From: Salvelinus alpinus
Lineage: Eukaryota; Chordata; Actinopteri; Salmoniformes; Salmonidae
Direction of reading: 5' to 3'
DNA: 64,000 nucleotides
NCBI RefSeq assembly: GCF_045679555.1
Contig: NC_092122.1
Coordinates: 14,499,506-14,563,505, forward strand
This document shows positions 31,541 to 46,500 of this stretch, in pieces. The notes under the pieces are model-generated. The model searched no databases. It saw nothing but the letters and a program-made list of their open reading frames with translations, and was not told the DNA's origin. Both the position numbers and the translations under genes were made by a program. Position 1 is the first letter of the stretch. Each line of letters starts with the position of its first letter.

Positions 31541-34500
31541 CTGGAGAAGAGAGGGTGATAGGAGAGTCAGTCAAATGGGGACAAACGGCGGTATGCCGAT
31601 AGAGTTAATAGCCGTCTGTCCTCGTCTCCTTTTCTGACAGGACACAAACCTATCCAGTCCATTCACACATAAGTGGTCATGAGGCCAACTTAGAGTAGTG
31701 GGACACAGCCAAGGTCACTGATCAGATCAATAAACCTACACTGATCCCCAAAGCTCTGTATGTCTAACAACAAGCGGATGCCTTACAGACAGCGAGTTGA
31801 CCCTACCTTGACCTTGGCGGTGGCAGTGAGCAGGGTGTAGTCAGGGTTCTCCAGACACTCCTGTTTGCTGCGCTGGGCAGCGGAGCCGATGAGCAGGTGG
31901 AAGTGGGTGGCCAGGTGGCGGCGCAGCAGGGTCTTGTTGGGAGGGATGTTGAGGAGGAGGGCTAGGGACTCCACGTTGAAGCGGGGCTCCAGCACCTGAG
32001 ACAAGGAGAGATGGAAATGAAGAGTGAGACAGACACTGGCAAAAGGCAGTCAGTGTATGTATACACTGATGAAGGTGTGTGTTCCTGAAATGAGTCAGTG
32101 GCAAGCCAATTAAAACGGAGACTTTTCCCCCCTTCTCACCATGACCCCCCCGTGCACACCGCTGCCCCTCAGGTTAGGAGCGTACTCAGCCAGGTCCACT
32201 GATCTCAGCCACTCCATCACTCTGTGATTGGTCCACTGGGAGATCTCCGCTGGCGTGATGTTATTCTGGGGAGACATTTTTTTTTTATAAGTTGGTGTTA
32301 GTAAAACTGATAAGTGTCTCTTTTCCCTATACGAATAACACCACTGAAATGTAACTGAACTGGTGAAGTGAGAGACCATGTGTATGGTGGATATGAAAGC
32401 ACAGGGAGAGAAAGAGAGAGAGAGAGAAAAAGAAGAGGGATACTTTATTTATTTAGTAGTGTCTAAACCGTACCTCGTCAGAGGGCCGTCGGCGGAGGCA
32501 GTTGGGCTCGTAGAAGTTGAGCCGGAGGACCTGGATGCCTCTCTTGATGCTGAGGTGGTGGAGAACACTGCCCACCTTTAGAGACAGCAGGTCATCCTGA
32601 AGGGGACAAACACATACACGTATCTCTGTCAGGAGAATGACTACTTTCATTCAATTGGAAATTAAAGGACACTAGACATACAACAGATCACACAAAAGCA
32701 AGGATTTTTCTATTTAATAGACTTTACTCATCCCCTCGACATTGATGCTGATTCATTTTAGCCGCATTAGACCGACTACTGCAATTTAAGACTCACCACA
32801 GTCATGTAGTGTAGCATTCTCCCATCGACCCTCCCCTCATCAAACTGGCTCTTATACTGCGGCAGACCAATGTCATCAAGCCATCCTGAGAAACACCAAA
32901 ACAACTCAATCACAAGTCACAAAACAGAAAGGTTATTCAATTCTTCGTTGCTTCATTGATAACTCTGAGGCGGTGGTCAGTGGTCACTCACTGGTCACCC
33001 AGTTGTGGTCCAGTTTGGACTTGCTGACATCCTCCTCTGATCCCAGTGCCTGGAGAGCCAGCTGCAGCTTCTTCCTGTGGAGGGGCTGTTTGATCCCCAA
33101 CTCCTGTGGCCACAGAAACATGTATGGGTTGTTTAAGACATCTCACATACTGTACAGTTAGGAAGGGAGTGATAAAGATGATAGATGTTTGTCAGGACAC
33201 AGGTAGCAAAGTGAACATTAAGCAACTATAAGCTTTAACATTGTGGGTTTCATTAAAATGTCTAGCGACACAGAACCTAAAAACAGAATATGTGAAACAC
33301 CTCCTGGATGCTCCACTGAGCCGTCCTACCTTCTCCAGGTCGTGCTGGGAGGCCTGCAGCAGGGTGTATCCTGAGCGGATCCACTGCTGGGCTTGAGCCA
33401 CATGCAGCCCCAGGCCCTGCTCCTGCAGCCACGCACACACCTGCTCCTTACTCCACTGTGCAAAGGGAGCGTCCACATCACTGAGGGGAGAGAGAGCGAG
33501 CACTCACCTTTAACGTGGAGGGTAAACAGTGCATCATTCATTACCATTTGCTCCTCTCACACCACAAAATCCTAAAACTGTGATACTGTAGACTTAGTTC
33601 CAATAAACTTCGGATCCCTTCCTCTACATTTCTAGATACCGATACTAGACTGTGTCTCTCTGTGTGTGTAAAAGGTGAGCTTCACATACTTGGCGCTGTG
33701 CTGCAGGTCACGTGACCAGCCCAGTCGGGGGCCGGCCGTGGCTCTGACTCCTCCTCTCCTGAACTCAGTCTCTGTCTCCTCCAGGTCTAGCGAGGTGGAG
33801 TGACTTCTCTTCAGCCTAGAGGGGTCAGAACACAACGCGCCTAAATTTCCTGCCATGCTCTGCCCTCGTGTTACAGCAAACCCTCTGCCCTCGTGTTACA
33901 GCAAACCCTCTGCCCTCGTGTTACAGCAAACCCTCTGCCCTCGTGTTACAGCAAACCCTCTGCCCTCGTGTTACAGCAAACCCTCTGCCCTCGTGTTACA
34001 GCAAACCCTCTGCCCTCGTGTTACAGCAAACCCTCTGCCCTCGTGTTACAGCAAACCCTCTGCCCTCGTGTTACAGTTAATAAAGCAATAGTTTCATTTA
34101 AAACCCTGGCTCCATCTTAATTCATCTTTCCCCAATTCCTTGCATACTAACTCACCTCCTAAACTTAGGGAATATATAGAACATTTTGACCCACCTGCCT
34201 AAGAACTTCTTAAAGCCTCTGGACTTCTTCTTGGCCTCCGGTGAGGAAGGTAGGGTCTCGCTGCTGTCTCCTCCCTGAGGTTTGTGTGGCGGGGCACCAG
34301 CCAAGTCCAAGTGGTCTGTGCCATTACGCTCGGTCTCGGCTGGATTCAAACACACATCTGTTAGATCAACAGCCGACATCTGACAATCCACCCCCACTTA
34401 GGAAACTCCAGAGGCCAACACTGTCCAAGGACTACAGCTGTAATGGCCACCACAACCGCTTCTGGACTACATCTGCCACTAAACACCACCACCACTAGGA

Positions 34501-37500
34501 GTACGCCAAGAACCACTCGAAACACCTCAACTCGATCCGCACATGCAAAGGACTGGTTGGCATGAACTGCTGATGCAAATCCATAGACTTCCAACTGTAA
34601 AAGACAAATCTCAGATGCGCATCTTGAAGGACAGCTAGCAGAGTTAAGCCGGCCTCATTGCAGATGGTGTCACGTCATGGATAAGGAACAACTGGATATG
34701 ATTTAAAAGGGGAAAGAAATCACACTAAAAACCACCCAGCTCACACCAGCGATCAACTCAACTTTTCACTTGCTTGATACAAGTGAAAAATTAAGAGTAG
34801 GAAAGATGGAGGTAGGGGCATATGTAGGGATTCTTCACACAACAACTTAACCATTTATCATCTATGACCCAATCAGCCTCAAGAGGGTTCAGAAAAACAG
34901 ACTGCTGTTTCATTTAGTCTACGATGGGTCTGGTTGTATGGTAGATGGTGATCACATTGTTGCGCTAGTATCCCTGCACACATCCAGCGTTCATCCATAC
35001 TGCAGGCCTGGCCCGTCTGTGGGGCTCTGCGCTGCAGACTACTGTACCCAACGTAGGCGCACTCGCACTCCGGCTGCGATCTTCACATCATATAGAACCA
35101 TGGAGAATAGAGAGAGCAAGGACAGAACATACAGTCACTAGTGTGAATACTACCAGACAGACATAAGAAAACACACATTAAGGTATTGAACTGTGAATGT
35201 TTTTCTTACATCATGAACAGAGAGTAGTATTTATTCTTCACACCACCCCGTGCAGAGGAACGAGCACCCTTCTCCCTGTGCCCCTCCCACCCCCCCAATG
35301 ATGAGACTCACCCAGATTTGGGGCACTAGACGTCCTCTTGCCTCCACGCATCTTGAAGAAACCACGTCCAAAGGAGGAGCGGGCCTTCTTGGTCCCAAAG
35401 CTTTCATTACTGGTGGGGTTTGATGGGGAGGTGGATGGGGGGCTGGGCTCCTCAGTTGTTGTCTAGAAAAGGGGGGCGGGGTCATTATGAGCACATAAAT
35501 CTAATAAAATATTTGACATGCCAGTAACAAAGTCAATCTCTTAATAGAACCAGCTCCATAGTTCTACTGTTGTACCACCAGGTGGCAGTAGAGTAACACG
35601 GCTGTCAAATACCCATTGCTCAAAACAACCCATTGCTATTATGATTCTATATCATCGAGTCCAGTCAGCTGTCACAGTGGACAGAACATGTCCCCCACAG
35701 TGACTCCGCCCTCCATGTGGGGGACATAAGAGATAGAACTATGCCTTCTGTATGACTGGCTCGTTTGGGAGACATGACTGAGACTCTCCCACGTTGAGAG
35801 GTCAAAAGGTCAAAGAGGCTCTAGTGTTCTAATTTGGGTGACAAAAATAGGGGGTAGAGAGATCTGATTTAAGACAGTCAGGCTAGAGCAATGGCTCAGT
35901 AACCGAAAGGTTGTTGGTTCTAATACCCGAGCAGACAAGGTGAAAAATCTGTCAATGTGCCCTTGCGCAAGGCACGGAACCCTAATTTGCTCCAGAAGCA
36001 CTGTACTACTGACCCTGTAAAACAACACATTTCACTGCACCTATCGGGTGTATGTGACATCTACTCATTCAAGGCTTTTTCTTTATTTTTACTATTTTCT
36101 ACATTGTAGAAGAATAGTGAAAACATCAAAACTATGACAAATACACATATGGAATTATGTAGTAACCAAAAAAAGTGTTAAACAAATCAAAATATTTTTT
36201 TATATTTGAGATTCTTCAAAGTAGCCACCCTTTGCCTTGATGACAGCCAGTATTTATGCTGCAATAGTTTGTGTGTCGGGCTAGGGTCAGTCTTATATCT
36301 GGAGTATTTATCCTGTGTGAATTTAAGTCTCTCTCTCCCCTCCTTGTCCCTCCGGGTTTCTGTACAGCACTTTGTGACATCGGCTGATATAAAAAGGGCT
36401 TTATAAATACATGTGATTGATTGATTGACAAGGTAGGGGTGGTATACAGATAGCCATATTTGGCAAAAGACCAAGTCCAAATTATGGCAAGAACAGCTCA
36501 AAAAAAGCGAAGAGAAACGACAGTCCATTATTACTTTAAGGCATGAAGGTCAGTCAATTTGCAAAAACCATCAAGCGCTATGAGACTGGCTCTCATGAGG
36601 ACCGCCACAGGAAAGGAAGACCCAGAGTTACCTCTGCTTCAGAGGATAAGTTCATTAGAGTTACCAGCCTCAGAAATCGCTGCCCAAATAAAAGCGTCGC
36701 AGAGTTCAAATAACAGACATCTCAACCTCAACTGTTCAGAGGAGACAGAGTGAAATCGGGCCCTCACGGTCAAATTGCTGCCAAGAAACCACTACTTAAG
36801 GACACCAATAAGAAGAAGAGACTTGCTTGGGCCAAGAAACATAAGCAATGGACCTTAGACTGGTGGATATCTGTCCTTTGATGAGTCCAAATTTGAGATT
36901 TTTGGATCCAACCGCTGTGTCTTTGTAAGACGCAGGGTAGGTGAACGGATGATCTCCACGTGTGATTCCCACCGTGAAGCATGGAAGAGGTGGTGTGATG
37001 GTGCTTTGCTGGTGACACTCAGTGATTTATTTAGAAATCAAGGCACACTTAACCAGCATGGCTACCGCAGCATTCTGCAGCAATACACCATCCCATCTGG
37101 TTTGCGCATAGTGGGACTATCATTTGGTTTTCAACAGGATAATGACCCAAAACACACCTCCAGGCCGTTAGGGGCTATTTGACCAAGAAGGAGAGTGATG
37201 GAGTGCTGCATCAGATGACCTGGCCTCCACAATCACCCGACCTCAACCGAATTGAGATGGTTTGGGATGAGTTGGACCGCAGAGTGAAGGAAAAGCAGCG
37301 AACAAGTGCTCAGCATATGTGGGAACACCTTCAAGACTGTTGGAAAAGCATTCCAGATGAAGCTGGTTGTGAGAATGCCAAGAGTGTGCAAAGCTGTCAT
37401 CAAGGCAAAGGGTGGCTACTTAGAAGAATCTAAAATATAACATGACTTTTTTGGTTACTACATGATTCCATATGTGTATTTCATAGTTTTGATGTCTTCA

Positions 37501-40500
37501 CTATTATTCTACAATTTAGAAAAAAAATATTTAAAAAAATAAAGAAAAACCCTTGGATGAGTAGGTGTGTCCAAACTTTTGGCTGGTACTGTATATAAAC
37601 TCCATGATTGCAGCAAGTCAAGGTCTTTCCAGTTAACCCACTATTCACCATCCCCCCAGGAGAGAGGGGACAGTCTTACCTGTTCTGTGTTGCCGTTTAC
37701 GTGGCCCAAGCTACCTGCTGAATGTGGTGGGACTTCTGGTGGACTGCAAAGAGAAAGGAAAGTTAACCGTCAGTCTAGACCTAGAGATGATGAATATACT
37801 GACAAACTAAAACAGTAACCCAATGGGCAAATAGTCCATGGGAGTGCAGTTTGTCCAGGGAAAAGCCAACCTCACCTGTCTGTGTCTGGTTCCTGTATCA
37901 GGCTCTCCTGCTCCAGCTCAGAAAACACTGCAATAGATGGAATCTGGGAAGAGAGGGTGAGAGAGGAAGAGAAAGGAAGACAAGAGTCAACGTCACTAAA
38001 TGAATGTGTCGTCAATGTCGCAAAGCACAGTCGACAGTTTGAAATGGTTAGGTAGTTGCTGTCCAGCTAAACCAATACCCCAAGTCTGTTGGCCCTCACA
38101 TTCCTAACATTCCGTTTTGGTAAGGAAGTCTAGTCTCGGGTCCATCCTGTGTGTGATACATTGTTATGATAGGGGAGGTTGTTACCTCGTCACAGCTCCT
38201 TCCTGTCTCCTCCCCAACCGCCAGTGTGGCCTGGTCTGTATCCATGGCGACCTGAATGGAGGGGGATCTGTCATCCTGGATGTCATCATAATTGTCTTCA
38301 TTCAGTGTGTCTGGGGGGGAACAGTTATAATTGTAACACAAAATTATCAAGTCCATTATTGTACACTATCAAACATGTGATTGATCTAGTCCGATAAATA
38401 GAAATGAATGGACTATTGCAATGATACCGATAAAACAATTCATTACTATTTTCATACTCCTTTGACATAGTTTCACCTTTCATCAAGTCCTGGACCTTCT
38501 TGTACCGTGTGATAGACTCCTGAAGCTCCTCGATCCTCCGGTCCTGTGGGTGAAGGATGGTAGATCAGAGTTAGAAAAGCCATTGAGATCCCCATGCGTC
38601 AACTACAGCAGCCTTTATGAAACAGTGTAAACAGGAGCTCCAGTACCTTGTCATTGCTAGCTGACATCAGGGACTCCATGGCCCTCTTCATCCTCAGCAC
38701 ATCCACATCTGGAAAACAACAAGCGTGCCCCCACAGGGATCAGAGACAGACACATTGTCTGGTGTCTACTGGTGTCAATCCACACTGGTGGAGTCTATAA
38801 AGACATACATGCAAGTCAAGTCCACTTAAGCAACAGGACTTTCAATGGAATAGACTTGAGACAATTACCTTGCAGTATATGGGCCAGGTTCAAGGACAAT
38901 CAATTCTTAAAGTGAATACATTGCACTCTACATAAACTGCATACCCCTATGGTAAATGGGTGATAAGAGACTCAGCTGTGGGTTGAAAGAGTCAGAGATC
39001 ATGTCTAAACATGCTTGGTATGAGCCCCGAAGACAGATAAGACAACAGTAAGGTGGAAAATACAAAATCTCCCTTTCTTCCCCTCAATCTTTCTATCTGT
39101 GTGAGAGTGAGACAGGATGCTTTGAAAATTGTATTTCAGGGGGAAAGTCCAATGCTCAGGCCATGTCTTGATGGTATCCATCATTACTTAAGGGGACTTA
39201 AGGGCAGAAATAAGTGCAGACGAATTAGGAAAAGGAATGTTGGAAAAATGTTGCCGTAAATCTGTCAAGGTGCAAGTTAAGCCTATTGAAATATTATGGC
39301 TCCTCGTGTGTATGAGGGTGAAGTGAGGTCCCCCTCCCAACCACATGTCTAGTAACAGTACTCCCACCTTTCTCTCCATTTGTTCTGTCTGGGGTCAGGA
39401 CTCCCTGTGTAGCCTGGTCTCTTAGCCTCCTCAGCTCCTCCAGCTGCGTCTGAAGAGTCTGCAGTTCCTCCTGAATGGGAGAGGATCATGTTCGGGACCA
39501 TTCTGCTCTCATTAAACTACAGATACATATCTAGGCCCATATTCATAAAGTGTCTCAGAGTAGAAGGGTAGACTACAAAGCAGGATCAATGAGCTATCTT
39601 GCCTAAATATTCACAAATTACATTTTTTAGAGAGATAAGCTTGAAAATGTGCATGGCCTAATTGACTCAACAACCGAAAACACATATCTACGTTTAGCTT
39701 TCTTAATGAACCAGAAAATCAATAGTTTTTTCTGGTTGTTTATAAAAGTTAGCTGGCTAATCCATTGAACCTGCGTTGTAGTATACCCCTCTGATCTAGG
39801 ATCAGATCCCCTGTCCATTCAATTTAATCTAAAAGGCAAAACTCCTACTAGAGAAGCACTCTTCGTACGAGACGCTTTATGAATACAGGCCAAGATCTAG
39901 ATAAGAACCCAGCTAGACAGAATTTGACCAAACTGAAAGTTAAAACCCAGTCTAATGCCAACTGTGCTGCAGGGCAGTATGGCCCAGAATAAGGTTAGAG
40001 TGAGGATACATTCTACCAGAGGACTGGTGTCTTTACCAGAGAACCATACAAACACACTGTAAACATGTCAGTTTCTTTCACATTCCACTGAGAAAGAACA
40101 GCTCCATTGGGATGTTAATCCCCAGCAGAAGGTCATCCGTGACCGTTCAGTTCCATCCATTAGTTTTGCTTACTTAGCGAAAGGTTTAAGACATTTTAGC
40201 ATCAATGTACAGTTAACATAAAATTAAGTGGATTAGGGTAGAAAGTGAAGAAAAACTAGTGTGTTAAGAAATCTGCAACTTATACTTAGCTGGTAGGAGA
40301 ACTTAGTCAAAGTGGAAGTGTGCTGAAAGTTGGAAAAGCGGATAGGGTCAATGGACAGAGGGAAGGTTGAGAGGCCTATAGGGACAGACAGGGAAGAGCA
40401 GAGCACTGTGTGTTAACTTCTGCACCACACCTCCAGTGAACTTCAACCTGCCCATGTTCCATTCCTAGGGCTGCACAGGTAAGCACGTTGCAGGGGAGAA

Positions 40501-43500
40501 GTTAGCCAGGCGGGAGTGAGAGAGGAGGATAGAGGAGACAAAGGGTATAAACCCTGAAGGAAGGTGGTATTAAGAGTGAATGCAGTGATATATAACCAAC
40601 ACACAAGGGAACGATAGATTCAGTACCTACATGATGTAGAAAAAAAGTGTAGAGTGAGTCAAACTTAATCTGTGGACCATATGTCATGCACAATCTAATG
40701 TGAGCGGACTGATCTAAAGCCTTCATATTGCAGACAGATTCTTAGCCATGCTACTCACTTTGGTGGATTTAAGTTTCTTTTCACACTGCAGTCTTTCATT
40801 CTCCATATCGGTCACCCTGAACCGCAGGTCGTTGACTTCCTGGTACAACCCCTGGGGAGGTAAAAGACTGCATTACCCACAAGCCCAAGGGGTCAGCTGA
40901 GAGTTTTGGAGCAAACGTTGGGGATGTTTTTGTGGAGTGAAAAATCCCCAATGAGGCACCAAAGATTATTTAGAGAGCGAGTGTAACGGATGTGAAATGG
41001 CTAGCTAGTTAGCGGGTACGCGCTACTAGCATTTCAATCAGTTACGTCACTTGCTCTGAGACTTAAGTAGGGTTTCCCCTTGCTCTGCAAGGGCCGCGGC
41101 TTTTGTGGAGCGATGGGTAACGACGCTTCGTGGGTGTCAGTTGTTGATGTGTGCAGAGGGTCCCTGGTTCGCGCCCGTGTCGGGGCGAGGGGACGTACTA
41201 AAGTTATACTGTTACACGAGAAACAGAGAAGCCTACGCCAACATGGAGACAGATCCTTGATTTCGAAAGGAAGCGTCATGGTCAATTACCATTACAACTG
41301 CTTTTATGTCATGGATAATACATACTCCTGCACCTTGGAGCAATTACCGTATAGACGGAGCACTCAGGAAATATGCATCGTCATTAAACAAGAATGCGCT
41401 ACATGATTCACAACGCATACATTTAGACAAGAGTAAAAACCGCAGAGCACCGTGGGTAGGAAAGAAGAAATGGTTCAGACTCAGGGGTGTGTGATTTACA
41501 GCCGAACAAAGCCCAACATTAAGCATATATGGAAGATATTACCTTTCCACACACCGCTCCCTAAAGGTTATAGTAGTGTCGGAAAACCCACACTCAGGAT
41601 CCAATATCCTGATTCCTCCAGCCCAGGCCTGCTCAGTGCTCATGGATTAGGTGTATGGAAACCCTGACTGTCAGACTCCCAGCTTCTCTGGAGGGGAGAT
41701 TAATTATTTTATGAGAGGAAACGGCTGCTGGAGCAAGGGGGTGTTTTGGCACTCCCTGCCAGCCAGTCCACCTGGGCCAGGATCTGCATGACGGATCAGG
41801 GCCCACTCCATCCGACTGAGACGGACCTCTGCATGGTCTCAGTGTGAACTATTAAACGTTTGGGTGACTGCCAAGATTCATATAAACTCACATCCTAATA
41901 TTATAAGATGTCTGCCCGCCATTGAACGAAACTCCAAATATCTACCAAAGACACGATCTCTCTGTGTGGGGGAGTCTATTGCCATAATGCATCCGTGTAC
42001 CTCACTATCCCTGCGATCTCTCGCCACAGTGGTCAGCTTCAGTTTCAGACTGGACACCTCGGTCATCAGCTCCAGCTTCTGGGTCTCCAGGGTGGACCTG
42101 GTCAAGAACTCCTGCACAGGACACACAGTCATAGATTCAGTCACAGACGAGTAGGAGCGAAGTGTATTAATCAGTGTTCATTCAGAAAGATCATTTGGAT
42201 CAAAAGGCTGACCAAAACCTTGAGCCCAAGGTTCTGTCTCATAATAAGACAGAACATCCTGCTAGTAACCATAATACACTGCAGCCCTGCTGGGGCCTCA
42301 CCTGCTGCAGCGTTTCTTCAGTGGCGTCGAGTTTCTCTCTGTGCTCCTCCAGACACATGTCCAGATCCCTGATCTTCTCCCCCTGCACCTCCACCTGGTC
42401 TGAGAGAACACTCACCTGGGGACAGTCATCACTCAATAATACGCCACATGTCATCTATGTGTTGTTTTCAGGGTATGGGTTAGTGATCTAAGAGCATGCT
42501 CGGTGATGCAGGTCTTTCACTCACACCATGAATAGGTAAAAACTACTGAATTCAACAGCTACCCATCAAATACACTTTAAACAGAGCACCCTTGCTAATG
42601 TACGGTTTGCATGTACAATGTATTTGCTAATGTACACATTTTCTAAATATGGGGTGGTATTTCCTATTTGTTAAAGCTGGTCTCTGCTTGTTCATGGCCT
42701 CGTGACACACACCTGGAGGACGAGACACTCCTTATCGCTCTCCACCCGTGACAGTCGTTCCTGGTACATCATGGCGGAGCCATGTCCGTTGGTCTGAAAT
42801 CACAAACAACCAAGGCTACCATCAGACGGCTGATCGCCAAGTGCTTAAAGGCCATAAATATGGTCAGGAATAACCCTTTGCCCTATCACCATACCAGGAA
42901 AGACTCCTGACCCTAGGGATAGAGCAGCCTCCAGTCATATGGAAGATGTACCACTCCATCTCAAAGGCCAGCATACAGCATTCAGGTGTCATAGCATCCC
43001 TACATTGAAAAACATCACATGATTTTTCCCTGGGGGGGGGAGGCCGGTGACACGTGAAATGCATGTTATTTGAGAGACACGTGAGGGTCGATAGGGTTCT
43101 CACATGGAAGTGCTTTGTGTGTGACTAAAGTGGAAATTGAATCAAAAACTAAACTCCTCTTCTCATATTTCACACAGGGAAAGAAAGGGCTTGAGGGAGG
43201 AAAACTGAGCCTCACTGTGAATCATCTCCAGGGAAGAGGATGGAAACCATTTCAGACACCGCTCCAGAGACCGTCACTCACAAAGCATGTCATCACACAA
43301 TAGCCATACAATCAAAGGAATCAAGGTATAAATAACAGGTAAGGGTAAGAAGACACAAAGCAAACCACTGCCCATGCAATCACACAAAAGGAATCTACTC
43401 TAAATAAAAGTACTTTGATCTTCATGTGTGGAATACTCGTCAGCAATACATTTTCCATGATTACACTCAAATTCTGAATATCTCAGGCATTAAAGAGATT

Positions 43501-46500
43501 CTCCAGTACTTCTGTATACTTTTTAGCCAACAGTTCTGAAAGTAGCACTCACGAGCCAAAAGTGTATGTACCACATCATTGCGCTCTCTCTCTGCTGTGT
43601 GTGCATCTAACTAGCTGCCACTCAAATGGGCAAGGGATTGAAGCTAATTGTCTAGAACTGGAATTGCTAGGAGGCTGGCCCATGACGGGGAAAATTATGG
43701 GAATATAGAGCAGCACTCCTTCCCGAAAAACAGTTGCTTTCAAGAAGGCTCAATCGGCCATGAAATCCCTAAGACAGTAATTCTGCATGTATGAAGTACA
43801 CATTTAACAGGTTTAACAAATACTTAGTTCCAGAGCATGTCTTTAACAATAGTAAAAATACTGACTAACATTAACAGTGTTTGCATTTGCAACAGAACAG
43901 AGGGAGTTACCTACCAGTTGTCCCTGCTGCAGCCACTCCACTAGGCTGTCGGCGGTGGTGTCAGGGACCTGGCAGCGGAGGCCCTCCCTCTCATCCTGGT
44001 CCATCATCTCCAACGCCGCCCACAGGTCCTCCAGCAGGTGCAGCGCCCGCAGGCTTCCCAGGAAGGGAGAGGTGGGCGACTGGCAGTCAAACAGCCCATT
44101 GGAGTAGCCCATGGCCTTGGAGCCTGTTGGGGCCAAGGTTAGCAGAGGGGTGGTTAGGAACAAATAAGGAAGTCAGAAGCATAGATATACAGTACCAGTC
44201 CAAAGTTTGGACACACCTACTCATTCAAGGGGTTTTATTTATATTGTAGGATAATCGTGAAGATATTAAAACTATGAAATTACACATATGGAATCATGTA
44301 GTAACCATGAGATTCTTCAAATAGCCACCCTTTGCCTTGACAGCTTTGCACACTCTTGGCATTCTCTCAACCAGCATCATGAGGTAGTCACCTGTAATGC
44401 ATTTCAATTAACAGGTGTGCCTTGTTAAAAGTTACAGAAATTCCTCAAATTCCTTCGAGCCAATTAGTTGTGTTGTGACAAAGTAGGGTTGGTATACAGA
44501 AGACAGCCCTATTTGGTAAAAAACCAAGTCCATATTATGGCGAGAACAGCTCAAATAAGCAAAGATGACAGTCCATCATTAGTTAAAGACATGAAGGTCA
44601 GTCAATCCGGAAAATGTCAAAAATGTCGAAAGTTTCTTCAAGTGTAGTTGCAAAAACCATCAAGCGCTATGATGAAACTGGCTCTCATGAGGACCGCCAC
44701 AGGAAAGGAAGACCCAGAGTTACCTCTGCTGCAGAGGATAAGTTCATTAGAGTTACCAGCCTCAGAAATTGCAGCCCAAATAAATGCTTCAGAGTTCAAG
44801 TAACAGACACATCTCAACATCAACTGTTCAGAGGAGACAGTGTGAATCAGGTCTTCATGGTCGAATTGCTGCAAAGAAACCATTACTAAAGGACACCAAT
44901 AAAAGAGAAATCTTTGGGCCAATAAACACGAGCAATGGTCCTTATACCGGTGGAAATCTGTCCTTTGGTCTGATGAGTCCAAATTTGAGATTCTTGGATC
45001 CAAACGCTGTCTTTGTGAGACCAGACTAGGTTAACGGATGATCTCTGCATGTGTGGTTCCCACCATGAAGCATGGAGGTGGTGGTGTGATGGTGCTATGC
45101 TGGTGACACCATCTGTGATTTATTTAGAATTCAAGGCACACTTAACCAGCATGGCTCCCACAGCATTCTGCAGCGATACACCATCCCATCTGTTTTGCGC
45201 TTAGTGGGACTATAATTTGTTTTTCAACAGGACAATGACCCAACACACCTCCAGACTGTGTAAGGGCTATTTGACCAAGGAGAGTGATGGGGTGCTGCAT
45301 CAGATGAGCTGGCCTCCACAATCACCCGACCTCAACCGAATTGAGATGGTTTGGGATGAGTTGGACCGCAGAGTTAAGGATAAGCAGCCAACAAGTGCTC
45401 AGCATATGTGGGAACTCCTTCAAGACTGTTGGAAAATCATTCCAGATGAAGCTGGTTGTGAGAATGCCAAGAGTGTGCAAAGCTGTTATCAAGGCAAAGG
45501 GTGGCTACTTTGAAGAATCTAAAATATAACATGATTTGTTTAACACTTTTTGGTTACTGATTCTATAGGTGTTATTTCATAGTTTTGATGTCTTCTTCTA
45601 CAATGTAGAAAATAGTAAAAATAAAGAAAAACCCTTGAATGAGTAGGTGTGTCCACACTTCTGACTGGTACATCTTATAGTTTTAGCCCTGTGGTTAGAA
45701 GTTTGAGCCTCTCCCATCCTCTCCTAATTCCCTTCAACGAGGAGGATGAAAGGCAGTATCACCAGGTGGGATGTCATAGACCATGTGATGCACTACAGAT
45801 GTGGATTTCTGAATGTGTCCCTAAAAAAATATATAATAATCACATACCACACATTTTAAAAGCAAAGAAAAACAGATTAGATATCGATTCCAAAAAAATG
45901 TTGGATGCAAGAGGCCTGAGCGGAAGCTTATTTGTTGGACTTGGAAAAGCCATGTTTCCAGCGTGTACTATAATCTGCTCGACAGCATCTGTCAACCGGC
46001 TCCAAAAGGTCAACCTTCACATAAATGTAGAAGAGAAAAATAAATATTGGCATAAATAAATAAACAAGTCTCCCCTAAAAAGCAGCCAGGGAGAGTGAAT
46101 GCTGTGGTTTCTGTGGTAACAGGGGCTAGAGGATGTCACGTGATCAGCCATCCCTCTTGGAAAGGTCAATTCTATAAATTACACAAGTCAGTGGAAAAGC
46201 CTGGGCTCATAAAGCTGTCCCCCCTGCTCATCTTCCATCAAAAAAATTATAGGTCCAAAACCTCCCTCTGGTGTCTGACTTGTACGATTTTTTTATTGCT
46301 TTAGTGCAATTGTCACTCAGAACGTGGTACTTTCATAACTCTTAGTACAAAACTCGAAACAGAAATCAAAAAGGCAGTTTCAAAACGAAGCACATTTGCA
46401 ATTGACTAAGTACAAGACACAAGATCATAGACACTTGTGTTTCATCTAAAAAATACATGTTTCATATTGCAATTCATGTTTATTTAACCTGTATTTAACT

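Larger units (their letters stand above)
33690..38310 (-). other. ppfibp2: ppfibp2 exons 10-15: central linker
   Basis: Exons: 38186-38310, 37876-37943, 37680-37743, 35312-35462, 34195-34339 and 33690-33815. The linker is acidic and Ser/Pro-rich, likely disordered. It then carries the conserved basic segments SSFGRGFFKMRGGKRTSSAP (exon 13) and AKKKSRGFKKFLGR (exon 14). Exon 15 holds EFRRGGVRATAGPRLGWSRD, the hallmark just before the first SAM domain. Split codons at 35312/34195, 34195/33690 and 33690/33330 restore Ala, Arg and Asn. Exons 10-12 are the least conserved and most likely to be alternatively spliced. Confidence 0.9.

Noticed and set aside
33855-34120. Three overlapping + strand ORFs with a repeating peptide
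   Set aside because: They are translations of the 25-bp minisatellite in all three frames, lying inside a ppfibp2 intron on the other strand.
41080-41406. 108-codon ORF in ppfibp2 intron 5
   Set aside because: It overlaps the GC-rich tRNA-like repeat and continues into unrelated sequence; no family match.
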